Source: DAISJD01 sp036821645
GTDB taxonomy: Bacteria > Pseudomonadota > Alphaproteobacteria > ATCC43930 > CGMCC-115725
Length of the DNA stretch: 7,339 bases
Direction: 5' to 3'
NCBI GenBank assembly: GCA_036821645.1
Contig: DAISJD010000141.1
Span: 1-7,339 of the forward strand
Within the stretch, counting starts at the first letter, position 1. Each line of letters opens with the position of its first letter. The notes beneath the pieces were generated by a model. It was not told the DNA's origin and searched no databases. It was given only the letters and a program-made list of their open reading frames with translations. Shown piece by piece: positions 1-6,177 of this stretch. A program made the translations under genes and the position numbers.

Positions 1-95
1 GCATCGATGTGGCACTCATCCGGGAATCTGGTTACGACATGAGCCGGGTGGTCAAAGGTATTCCCAGGGAATATCAATTTCGATCCTTTGAATAG
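1..95 (+). CDS. 3' end of an immunity-like gene (paralogue of the gene at 643-1119)
   Basis: Only the last 31 codons are inside the window; the first two bases complete a codon begun outside, and the stop TAG is at 93-95. The visible residues (IDVALIRESGYDMSRVVKG, then IPREYQFRSFE) match the C-terminus of the intact gene at 643-1119. Over the 24 codons from 3 to 74, 21 residues are the same. Over bases 1-59, 56 match bases 1037-1095. The similarity fades after the EY codons, and this copy ends QFRSFE where the other ends RL. A short echo continues past both stops: each is followed within a few bases by CCGCCTC. I infer a duplicated immunity gene protecting against a toxin encoded to the left. 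Paralogy is seen directly; the immunity role is inferred from the neighbouring toxin module. Confidence 0.75.
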   Translation, partial: IDVALIRESGYDMSRVVKGIPREYQFRSFE

Positions 96-106
96 AGTGC
101 CGCCTC

Positions 107-145
107 AAGGGGGTGTAGATCACCCTTGCTGTTCGAAGCCCCCTT
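107..145 (+). terminator. possible weak stem-loop after the first immunity gene
   Basis: AAGGGGG at 107-113 can pair with CCCCCTT at 139-145 across a 25-base loop. A shorter alternative pairs GGGTG (111-115) with CACCC (121-125) across five bases. There is no downstream T-run, so this is only a tentative transcription terminator or a relic of a cassette junction. It lies 11 bases after the stop of the truncated immunity gene. Confidence 0.2.
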
Positions 146-177
146 CCGACCAAGCCTGACAGAACAAGGCGATTTGA

Positions 178-633
178 GCGCGATCACGCGGCGCACCTAC
201 CGGGGAGCCGGAACGGAAACCGAAGGCAAGCCGCAAGACGCAGGAAAGCCTGAAGGCTGAAATCGAAGCGGGCGACATCCTGGCCGCCGATGGGTTCGTG
301 GTGGAACGGCAACCGCCGCTTTCGGCATTGGATCTGGCCGAGGGGATTGCGAGCAATAAAAAACCCGACCTCCGGGTCGGCGGCAAGATCTATGATGCCT
401 ATGCGCCGTTTACAGATAAAGTTGATACAATTCGTAATGTTATGTCTGACAAAATCAAGAACTGCCAGACCCGGCGCCTCGCCGTCACATTGAAACTCAC
501 CGATGATACTGTCACGGTCGAAAAATTGATCCAGCGGTTACGCACCAAACCGATCGCGAATCTGAAAGAATTGTTCGTGATCGACAAACTCAAGAATATC
601 CGACATTTTGTTTTCCTAAACACAAAAGGATAA
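178..633 (+). pseudogene. orphan CdiA-type toxin C-terminal domain (BECR-fold RNase-like), start missing
   Basis: The frame is open from just after a TGA at 175-177 to TAA at 631-633, giving 151 codons with no ATG near the beginning. The only plausible internal start is GTG at 298, which would cut into the domain. The protein resembles the C-terminal nuclease domain of contact-dependent inhibition toxins of the barnase/EndoU/colicin E5-D/RelE (BECR) superfamily. It has a leading helix (EIEAGDILAADGFVVERQP, residues about 28-46), then KKPDLRVGGKIYDAYAP (about 61-77), NCQTRRLAVTL (about 95-105) and NLKELFVI (about 128-135). Family members usually cleave tRNA or other RNA in a target cell; that is family knowledge recalled without a search. 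The exact substrate cannot be read from the sequence. With no start codon, secretion signal or delivery domain, it fits a displaced C-terminal module that could be recombined onto a full-length toxin gene. The immunity-like gene begins 9 bases after its stop. A frameshift in the upstream part is possible. Confidence 0.7.
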
Positions 634-642
634 GAGATCATC

Positions 643-1119
643 ATGGGACTAGAATATTATCTTCTCTTGAAGACAGATAAAACTGCAGAAGAGATGCACC
701 AAGAGTTTATTTCTCTTTTTTCCTTGAAAGAGGAGAAGGATGGGTTTTCCGGATTATTCGGAGAATATTGTAATTTTGATGTCGATCCTTATTACGATGA
801 GGATGATGATCACGATGAGAATGGCGATGATGTCACCTCCGCCGTCGTATGTCCTGGGGCGACGATCGGGATCTGGATCTATCCCAATGCCCGTACCGAA
901 ATCTGTTGGGAAGAACAAGATCGGGCTGCCTTGACCATCCTCAATCATTATCCAGGCGATTTTGCCGCCTACCTTGCTTCGTCGGATGCCGTCATTCTCG
1001 TCCGCCGCAACAATATTCTCTATTATAACGAGAATGGCATCGATGTGGCACTCATCCAGGAATCTGGTTACGATATGAGCCGGGTGGTCAAGGGTATGCC
1101 GAAAGAATATCGCCTCTAG
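643..1119 (+). CDS. probable cognate immunity protein (158 aa)
   Basis: ATG at 643 follows the toxin module stop by 9 bases; purine-rich AAGGA (626-630) and AAGAG (632-636) precede it. The 158-residue protein has no signal peptide or membrane segment, so it should act in the cytoplasm. It begins MGLEYYLLLKTD, has a strongly acidic stretch at residues 46-63 (DVDPYYDEDDDHDENGDD), then a hydrophobic core (ATIGIWIY, DAVILV) and a C-terminus shared with the truncated gene at the window start. Position directly after a nuclease toxin domain, small size and acidity suggest it binds and neutralises that toxin. I do not recognise the family with certainty; the opening M-LEY-L pattern faintly recalls SitI3-type immunity proteins. 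It is richer in A+T than the operon to its right, as expected for a mobile cassette. Confidence 0.7.
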   Translation: MGLEYYLLLKTDKTAEEMHQEFISLFSLKEEKDGFSGLFGEYCNFDVDPYYDEDDDHDENGDDVTSAVVCPGATIGIWIYPNARTEICWEEQDRAALTILNHYPGDFAAYLASSDAVILVRRNNILYYNENGIDVALIQESGYDMSRVVKGMPKEYRL

Positions 1120-1136
1120 CACCGCCTCTGATACCG

Positions 1137-1171
1137 CAAGCCCCGGTTGCCGCCTCTTGGGCCGGGGCTTG
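1137..1171. terminator. bidirectional hairpin between convergent transcription units
   Basis: CAAGCCCCGG (1137-1146) is an exact 10-bp inverted repeat of CCGGGGCTTG (1162-1171), with a 15-base loop. It sits in the 108-bp gap between the stop of the + strand immunity gene (1119) and the stop of the - strand dehydrogenase gene (1228), where a shared terminator is expected. Neither side has a clear T-run, so termination efficiency is uncertain. Confidence 0.6.
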
Positions 1172-1227
1172 CAGGGCTTGTCGCCCTCACGGCGATCGAT
1201 GGTCGCGGTGCCAAGTGCCGCCCCGGC

Positions 1228-2025
1228 TCATCGCCGCCGTCGCAGGGCATAGCCGCCCAGCAGCGCAATTCCCCCGCGCAGGATCGGGGCTGGGATGAAC
1301 CGGGCCAGAAGCGTGAAGCCGGTGAAGAGGGCCGTGACCGGGCGATGGCGCGGGCCGCCCGCCATCGCGGCCAGGATCGCCGGCACCACCGCCTCGGGAC
1401 CGATGGTGACGCCGAGACGCTTGATGAAGAGATTATCCTCGCGGCCCGCCACCATCGCCGTGCGCACGAACGGCGGCAGGACCGACCGCACGGCGATCCC
1501 GCGCCCGGCCCATTCCATGGCCAGCGCCTCGGTAAAGCCGCGCACCCAGAATTTACTGGCGGAATAGGCGGCGAAACTGGGGATGCCGACCACGGCGGAG
1601 GCAGAGGAAAGATTGATCACCGCAGGCTTGCCCCCCGCGTCCGCCGCCACAGACAGCAACGGCAAAGCCGCACGACAACACAGCGCCAAGCCCAGATTGT
1701 TCACCGCCAACAGGCGGGCAAGATCGGCCGGGGCCTGATCTTCGAACGGCCCGGTATAAAGCAGCCCCGCCCCATTGACCAACAGGTCGAGCCGCCCGCC
1801 CGACCGCCCGGCAAAGGCGGCAAAGGCCGCCCCAACCGCCGCCGCATCGGTGACATCGGCGGCCAGAACCATGCCGCTATCCCCCATGGCAGCCCCAGCC
1901 GCATCAAGGGCGGCACCGGGCAGGTCGATCATACCCACGATCCATCCCGCCCCGATGAGATGACGCACAAGGGCTGCCCCAATCCCAGAGGCCGCCCCCG
2001 TCACCACGGCATACCGCGTTTGCAT
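1228..2025 (-). CDS. short-chain dehydrogenase/reductase (classical SDR, 265 aa)
   Basis: A complete classical SDR. It shows the NAD(P)-binding TGAASGIG (residues 9-16), NGAG (84-87), the catalytic serine region NLSSAS (138-143) and YSASK (154-158). Such enzymes reduce a ketone or oxidise an alcohol using NAD(P)H/NAD(P)+; the substrate cannot be read from the sequence. After the fold, residues about 232-260 are hydrophobic and glycine-rich, ending in RRRR. This tail might attach the enzyme peripherally to the membrane. I start at the second of two adjacent ATGs (2025), which puts AAAGGA six bases upstream; the first ATG (2028) would leave only three, and a TTG at 2040 would consume the Shine-Dalgarno sequence. 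It is the last gene of the operon, 33 bases after the acyltransferase stop, so it could reduce the keto-sugar or ketol made by the upstream enzymes. Family certain, role inferred. Confidence 0.9.
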   Translation of the reverse strand: MQTRYAVVTGAASGIGAALVRHLIGAGWIVGMIDLPGAALDAAGAAMGDSGMVLAADVTDAAAVGAAFAAFAGRSGGRLDLLVNGAGLLYTGPFEDQAPADLARLLAVNNLGLALCCRAALPLLSVAADAGGKPAVINLSSASAVVGIPSFAAYSASKFWVRGFTEALAMEWAGRGIAVRSVLPPFVRTAMVAGREDNLFIKRLGVTIGPEAVVPAILAAMAGGPRHRPVTALFTGFTLLARFIPAPILRGGIALLGGYALRRRR

Positions 2026-2029
2026 CATC

Positions 2030-2037
2030 GATCCTTT
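2030..2037 (-). promoter_or_regulatory. ribosome binding site deciding the SDR start
   Basis: On the - strand the sequence reads GAAAGGATCGATGATG. The AAAGGA core is three bases before the first ATG (2028) and six before the second (2025). This favours the second as the start and argues against the upstream TTG at 2040. Confidence 0.5.
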
Positions 2038-2058
2038 CAAGGGTTCTAACCAACTCGC

Positions 2059-2820
2059 CTATTGCCGCAAAAACGTCGCCTCCGGGTCGCGGGCGATCGC
2101 GGCGCGCACGATCCGGTCCAGATCCTCGGCGGCGAAGGCCAGGAACGGGACCGATCCCACCATCAGATGCCGCGTGCGGGGTACGGTCAAGAGCGCAGGG
2201 CGAAAGCGTTCGAAATCGCGCGGGCGGCGGACATGCCGGCGCAGGGTCACGGGATATTCCCGATCATCGAGCCCGATCCCCTGATAGGTTTCAAGATCGG
2301 GCAACAGGGCCAAATCCGGCACCAACGCCTCTTCGGCGCAATGGATCGTGGTGCATCGTTCAAGCCCGATCCCGATCAACAGGATATGCCCATCCAGGGC
2401 GATCACCCGCCCGAACGGGCTGTTGGGCGAACAGGGGGTCGGATCGCGGGTGTGATCGGCCGTAAGATAGGCGGCGTCCGGCCCCAGGGCGGCGGCGGAA
2501 TGGGTCGGGTGGATGCTGCGATGGGTGGCGATCCGGGTGCGGAAAATCTCGCTCACCACCCCGGTGATCGATGGCGTGCTGCGCGCATCGAAAATCGGGT
2601 TGGCGGGCGTCACGAGCCGCCAACTCATGGCGGGCATGGCAAGGGTGCCGTTTGGGCGCGCCCTTATCAAACCGTCGATCAGGGTTTCAGGCTGCCACCC
2701 GGCCCGGCTCAACCCGGCAAAGGCCGAATGCACCATCAAGGGCCCCGTGCCGGGTACGGCCAGATCCGTGAGAATGTCCCCCACCCGCTCGGCCAGGACC
2801 GCCTGCTTTACCCGTCTCAC
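2059..2820 (-). CDS. AAC(3)-family N-acyltransferase (Antibiotic_NAT fold, 253 aa)
   Basis: A full-length member of the aminoglycoside 3-N-acetyltransferase-like family, which moves an acetyl or other acyl group from a CoA thioester onto an amine. Recognisable elements are HSAF (residues 31-34), a GTLAMPAMSW segment (58-67), GVVSEIFRT (87-95), HPTHS (104-108), CSPNSPFGRV (130-139), then IGLERCTTIHCAEE (151-164) carrying the family's Thr/His/Glu region. It starts with GTG at 2820, whose last two bases open the TGA of the transketolase C-half (GTGA overlap). No good Shine-Dalgarno sequence is visible, so translation is probably coupled. In this carbohydrate operon the likely substrate is an amino sugar or its nucleotide derivative rather than an antibiotic; that is inference from context. 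No aminotransferase is in view to make the amine. Confidence 0.85.
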   Translation of the reverse strand: MRRVKQAVLAERVGDILTDLAVPGTGPLMVHSAFAGLSRAGWQPETLIDGLIRARPNGTLAMPAMSWRLVTPANPIFDARSTPSITGVVSEIFRTRIATHRSIHPTHSAAALGPDAAYLTADHTRDPTPCSPNSPFGRVIALDGHILLIGIGLERCTTIHCAEEALVPDLALLPDLETYQGIGLDDREYPVTLRRHVRRPRDFERFRPALLTVPRTRHLMVGSVPFLAFAAEDLDRIVRAAIARDPEATFLRQ

Positions 2821-3743
2821 GGCGGGGGTGCCGCCAGCCGGGCCAGAATGAGGTCCGGGGCCAAGCCATGGGCGCGCAGGAGGTCGGCCTGACTACCGTA
2901 ACAATGAATGAATTCATCGCGCAGCGTGAAGGTTTCCAACCGACAGGATGCCTTGATCCGCCACGCGATCTCCGTCACCTGGGCCGCAAGCCCGCCCTGA
3001 GGGGCGTGTTCTTCGAGGACCACGACCAGCGGGTGCGCGGTCAAAAGCCGGGCGATGCCCACCCGATCCAGCGGTTTCAGGGTATGGCACGACACCAACG
3101 TGACCGATTGCCCCTGGGCCTGCAACGCATCGGCAATCTCGACCGCCTGGGCCATGATCACGCCATAGCTCAGGATGCACACATCCCGCCCGGCCCGCAA
3201 ACGGCGCACGGCCCCGAATTGAAACGGGTCCACCGCATCGCGGGTCAGATCCGGTTCCCCCGCCTTGCCCAAACGCAGATAGACCGGCCCCACGGTCTGG
3301 CCGGCGCAATGGGCCGTTGCCGCCGTCGTTTCCGCCGGATCGCACGGCGCGATGATCTGCATATTGGGCAGGGCCCCGGCGATCGCGATATCTTCCTGGC
3401 TATGATGCGTGCCGCCCAGCGAGGCATAGATCATCCCCGCCCCCATGCCGACCACCGTCACCGGCAGGTTTTGGTAGCACAGATCGTCGCGCACCATCTC
3501 GAACGGGCGATAGAGCGCGAAGGGGGCGATCGTATAGGCAAAGGGTTTGCACCCTTTCAAGGCAAGCCCGGCGCAGATCCCGATCATCACCTGTTCGGCC
3601 ACACCGACATTGATGAACCGATCGGGATAGGCCGCGCGGAATTTGTTCATACTGCCCACGGGCGAAATATCCGCGACCACGACATGCACCGAGGGATCGT
3701 CGATCGCCGCCTGATAGAGGGCTTCGGAAAAGGTATTGCGCAT
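2817..3743 (-). CDS. transketolase, C-terminal subunit (308 aa)
   Basis: This is the pyrimidine-binding and C-terminal part of a two-subunit transketolase-like enzyme. Key features are the conserved glutamate in NVGVAEQ (Glu50), which in thiamine enzymes activates the cofactor's aminopyrimidine ring; FALYRPFEMVRDDL (75-88); GTHHSQED (111-118) with the paired histidines; and the C-terminal domain with VVLEEHAPQGG (241-251). The length of 308 is normal for this half. ATG at 3743 is four bases after the stop of the N-half, with AAGGGGG on the coding strand about ten bases upstream. With the N-half it should form a TPP-dependent complex moving a two-carbon ketol unit between sugars. As the genes sit in a nucleotide-sugar operon rather than with central metabolism, a dedicated role in making a branched or lengthened sugar is likely; this is inference. 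Confidence 0.92.
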   Translation of the reverse strand: MRNTFSEALYQAAIDDPSVHVVVADISPVGSMNKFRAAYPDRFINVGVAEQVMIGICAGLALKGCKPFAYTIAPFALYRPFEMVRDDLCYQNLPVTVVGMGAGMIYASLGGTHHSQEDIAIAGALPNMQIIAPCDPAETTAATAHCAGQTVGPVYLRLGKAGEPDLTRDAVDPFQFGAVRRLRAGRDVCILSYGVIMAQAVEIADALQAQGQSVTLVSCHTLKPLDRVGIARLLTAHPLVVVLEEHAPQGGLAAQVTEIAWRIKASCRLETFTLRDEFIHCYGSQADLLRAHGLAPDLILARLAAPPP

Positions 3744-3747
3744 GGGC

Positions 3748-4611
3748 TCAAACCCCCTTGGCCAAGGCCGCGTCGAGTTCGCTCAGCGCTTGGCGATATT
3801 CCGCCGGATTGGGCGAGCGATAATGCCACATCGGCACATGTTCCATATAACTCACCCCTTTGCCCTTCACGGTTTTCGCCACCAGCATGAAGGGCTTTTC
3901 CCCTTGTCGCCCGGCAATGGCCGCCGTGATCGCCCGGCTGTCATGCCCATCGACCGCCACAGATTCCCAGCCGAAGGCCGTGAATTTTTCGACCAGCGGA
4001 TAGAAGGCGGGATGAGTTTCGGAGGTGCGGCCCATGCTTTGAAAATCGTTATTGTCGACGATCGCGACGAGATTGCCAAGCCGCAGGGACGCCCCCATCA
4101 AAATCGCCTCCCAGGTCGATCCTTCCTGGATTTCGCCGTCGCTCAAGACGCAGTAAATCCGCCCGGCAGCACCCGGATTGCGTTCCCGATTGCGTTCGGC
4201 AATCGCCATACCGACCGCCATCGAAAGACCATGCCCCAAGGACCCGGTCGCCGCCTCGATCCCCGGCAGACCCCGGTCGGGATGGGTGCCGATGCGCCCG
4301 CCCGCCGTGCAATACCCGTCGAGATCGGCCCGGCTCAACAGGCCCAGATGTTCCAGAATGACATATTGGATCATCGCCCCATGGCCCTTCGACATCACGA
4401 ACGTGTCGGGGCTGGTCCCGTCCGAGGCCCGGCGCATCAGCGAAAAATAGACGGCTTCGACGAGTTCGGCCGCCGAAAACGCCCCGCCGATATGCAAGGC
4501 GGAAACATGCTGCGAAATTTCCAGAATCCGGCGGCGAAACCGATCGACCCGTTCGCGACTGGCCTTCGGATCGAAGGGCGGGTATCCCCCGGTCGATGCG
4601 ACACTGCTCAT
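3748..4611 (-). CDS. transketolase, N-terminal (TPP-binding) subunit (287 aa)
   Basis: This is the diphosphate-binding half of a split transketolase. It shows SKGHG (74-78), HPDRG from residue 110, GSLGHG (123-128), and the thiamine diphosphate/metal motif from SDGE (157-160) to VDNND (185-189). Here the usual GDG reads SDG, a variant I also associate with split transketolases. Length is typical for a stand-alone N-half. I start at ATG 4611: on the coding strand it is preceded by AAGGGGGGG, which overlaps the methyltransferase stop and sits five bases upstream. An in-frame ATG at 4647 would overlap the methyltransferase and add 12 residues that look like its shadow. The gap to the methyltransferase is 13 bases and to the C-half four bases, which favours equal expression of the two halves. 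Confidence 0.92.
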   Translation of the reverse strand: MSSVASTGGYPPFDPKASRERVDRFRRRILEISQHVSALHIGGAFSAAELVEAVYFSLMRRASDGTSPDTFVMSKGHGAMIQYVILEHLGLLSRADLDGYCTAGGRIGTHPDRGLPGIEAATGSLGHGLSMAVGMAIAERNRERNPGAAGRIYCVLSDGEIQEGSTWEAILMGASLRLGNLVAIVDNNDFQSMGRTSETHPAFYPLVEKFTAFGWESVAVDGHDSRAITAAIAGRQGEKPFMLVAKTVKGKGVSYMEHVPMWHYRSPNPAEYRQALSELDAALAKGV

Positions 4612-4625
4612 GACTGCCCCCCCTT
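4612..4625 (-). promoter_or_regulatory. strong G-rich ribosome binding site of the transketolase N-half
   Basis: The coding strand reads TGAAGGGGGGGCAGTCATG: the methyltransferase stop TGA runs into an AAGGGGGGG tract, and ATG (4611) follows after CAGTC. It sets the start of the transketolase gene and may allow re-initiation after the methyltransferase stops. Confidence 0.6.
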
Positions 4626-5311
4626 CATCCGATAATTGTCCAATCATAGGCCCCGGTATAACCCGCCTCGGCGAACAGCGCCCGCCACCCGTCCGGGTCG
4701 TCGTAAAATTCCGCCGTCAGAACCCAACTCTCGAAAATCGCCTTCTGGGCCGGCGTGTGATAACTGTCCACCTGAATGAAGCCCCGACCGGGGGCCAACC
4801 GTTCGATTTCCCGCACGGCGGCGACACACCGGGCACGCGGCAGATTATGGATCACATTGATCGCCAAAACGGCGGCAAAACTGCCATCGGGAAAGGGCAG
4901 ATCGTCCGCACTGCCAAGATGCAGACGCCCAACCGTCTCGGGTTCCGCCTGCATCAGGGCATAGCGCGAAATGTCGAGGCCGAATACCGACAGGCCGGGA
5001 CAAACCGTCATCAGATCCTTGACCAAAAATCCCTTGGCGCAGCCCACATCCAAGACCCGGTCGCCCGGTTTCAGATCGAAATACTGAACGATATCCCGCG
5101 CCACCGGCACCCACCGTCCATCATAGCGATAACCGCCATAGCCATAAGCCCGGTCGCCATCGAAATAATCCGCCCCATAGGCCCGCGCGATCGCGATATG
5201 GTCTGCCGTCTTGGCGCTGGATCGCGCCGCGACGTTGCGGTTGCTACGCGGCAAGGCGCGCAAGAGATGGGTCTCGCCCGTGGGTTCGGGGGGGATCGCG
5301 TCTCGGCTCAT
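4625..5311 (-). CDS. class I SAM-dependent methyltransferase (228 aa)
   Basis: A Rossmann-type methyltransferase. Motif I is VLDVGCAKGFLV (residues 87-98), followed by the acidic motif II GLDIS (111-115), the SADDLPFPDGSF segment (134-145) and a hydrophobic strand LAINVIHNL (149-157). The region before the fold is rich in Tyr and Gly (YGADYFDGDRAYGYGGYRYD, 45-64), a feature I associate with methyltransferases of polysaccharide clusters. The start is ATG at 5311, which overlaps the TGA of the epimerase as ATGA; an in-frame ATG 25 codons upstream (5386) would lie inside the epimerase gene and lacks support. It probably methylates a hydroxyl, amine or carbon of the sugar made by this operon. Neither acceptor nor position can be read from the sequence. 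Confidence 0.88.
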   Translation of the reverse strand: MSRDAIPPEPTGETHLLRALPRSNRNVAARSSAKTADHIAIARAYGADYFDGDRAYGYGGYRYDGRWVPVARDIVQYFDLKPGDRVLDVGCAKGFLVKDLMTVCPGLSVFGLDISRYALMQAEPETVGRLHLGSADDLPFPDGSFAAVLAINVIHNLPRARCVAAVREIERLAPGRGFIQVDSYHTPAQKAIFESWVLTAEFYDDPDGWRALFAEAGYTGAYDWTIIG

Positions 5312-6177
5312 GATCCTGTTCCCACGAGGCTCGGCACGGCATCGGCGAGTGTGCGATAGCGAAAATCGGGAAATGCCCGCAGACACAGGGTCGGGTCGAA
5401 ATGCCGGTGCGTGATCGGCGTGCGGCGCGGGGTTTCGACCACCGAGACCGGGCCGGGTGCGGCCCCAGCGATGAGATCGGCCACGGCGCGAAACGATAGG
5501 GACTGACCGCTGGCCACCGTCAAGATCCCCGTACTGCGGTGTCGGATCACCCGCACGATGAGGGCTGCCAGATCGTCGATATGCACGTGATCGCGCTGTT
5601 CCTCCCCGCCGCCGAACAGGGTGATCGGCTCACCGGCAAGCGCCGCCCGGCGAAACCCGTTCGGGCCATAGCCGCCATGGGGGTCGCGCACCCCATAGAG
5701 CAGGCTTGGCCGCAAGATCATCAACGGAACGGATGGCAGCCCAAAGCGCAGTAATCCCTCGCGCGCCGCATGCATAACCCCATGCAGACTGCCAGGATTG
5801 GGGGGGTCCGCCTCGCGGATCGGACCGGGCTTGTCGCCATAGACCGCATCGGAACTGATCGCGACCAGATGGGCTACGGGTTGGGTTGCAAGGGCCAAGG
5901 CCACGGTTTCGGCCATCGCCAGATTCTGGGCAAAACCCGCCACCGTCTTGCATGGCACCCGGGCCGCGACGAACAACACCGTATCGTCCGGGCGGAGCAT
6001 CCCGGCAAGCCGCCCGGCCATCGTCGGGTCCGTGAGGTCGAGATCGTCCTGCCCCACGGCCAGGGTGGCAATCCCCGCCGTCCGAAGGGCGGCAAGGGCA
6101 GCCCCCGCGACGAAGCCGTTCTTGCCCAAGACGACCACGCGGGCCGGATCGACGGGGGTTTCAGCGAGATGGATCAT
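5308..6177 (-). CDS. NAD-dependent epimerase/dehydratase family protein with altered YxxxK (289 aa)
   Basis: An extended short-chain dehydrogenase of the nucleotide-sugar epimerase/dehydratase type. Visible are the dinucleotide-binding VVVLGKNGFVAG (residues 14-25), SSDAVYG (108-114), ILRPSLLYG (154-162) and RDHVHIDDLA (195-204). At the catalytic YxxxK position the protein has HGVMH (132-136), so both Tyr and Lys are histidine. The enzyme may therefore use another proton donor, perform a different reaction, or mainly bind its ligand. The start is ATG at 6177, overlapping the TGA of the upstream dehydrogenase as ATGA, with AAAGGG 11 bases before it; an in-frame ATG at 6204 would lie inside the dehydrogenase gene. 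The likely substrate is a nucleotide-activated sugar shared with its neighbours (epimerisation, reduction or dehydration not distinguishable). Confidence 0.87.
   Translation of the reverse strand: MIHLAETPVDPARVVVLGKNGFVAGAALAALRTAGIATLAVGQDDLDLTDPTMAGRLAGMLRPDDTVLFVAARVPCKTVAGFAQNLAMAETVALALATQPVAHLVAISSDAVYGDKPGPIREADPPNPGSLHGVMHAAREGLLRFGLPSVPLMILRPSLLYGVRDPHGGYGPNGFRRAALAGEPITLFGGGEEQRDHVHIDDLAALIVRVIRHRSTGILTVASGQSLSFRAVADLIAGAAPGPVSVVETPRRTPITHRHFDPTLCLRAFPDFRYRTLADAVPSLVGTGS

Noticed and set aside
422..446. TTGATA ... TATGTC as an internal promoter for the immunity gene
   Set aside because: The spacing is 13 bases, too short for a sigma70-type promoter, and the boxes are inside toxin coding sequence.
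399..644. - strand frame opposite the toxin domain
   Set aside because: No motif, no ribosome binding site, and the + strand frame matches a toxin domain.
754..1122. - strand frame opposite the immunity gene, rich in Ile and Asp
   Set aside because: It is the complement of the acidic repeat-like Asp codons (GAT read as ATC) and has no independent support.
1147..2049. Long + strand open frame (300 codons) opposite the SDR gene
   Set aside because: Its product is a low-complexity Arg/Gly/Pro/His-rich protein, typical of the strand opposite a GC-rich gene; the - strand frame has clear SDR motifs.
2905..2918. ATGAATTCAT palindrome as an operator
   Set aside because: It is within transketolase coding sequence, isolated, and not near a start or promoter.
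4132..4143. SDG instead of GDG in the transketolase TPP motif as a sign of inactivity
   Set aside because: I associate this variant with split transketolases, and the following NN and the C-half Glu are kept, so it is not evidence of lost activity.
2062..4635. Three further long + strand frames (2062-2892, 2868-3890, 3736-4635)
   Set aside because: They lie antisense to the acyltransferase and transketolase genes, are rich in Arg, His, Gly and Pro, and show no family motif. They are GC-driven shadows.
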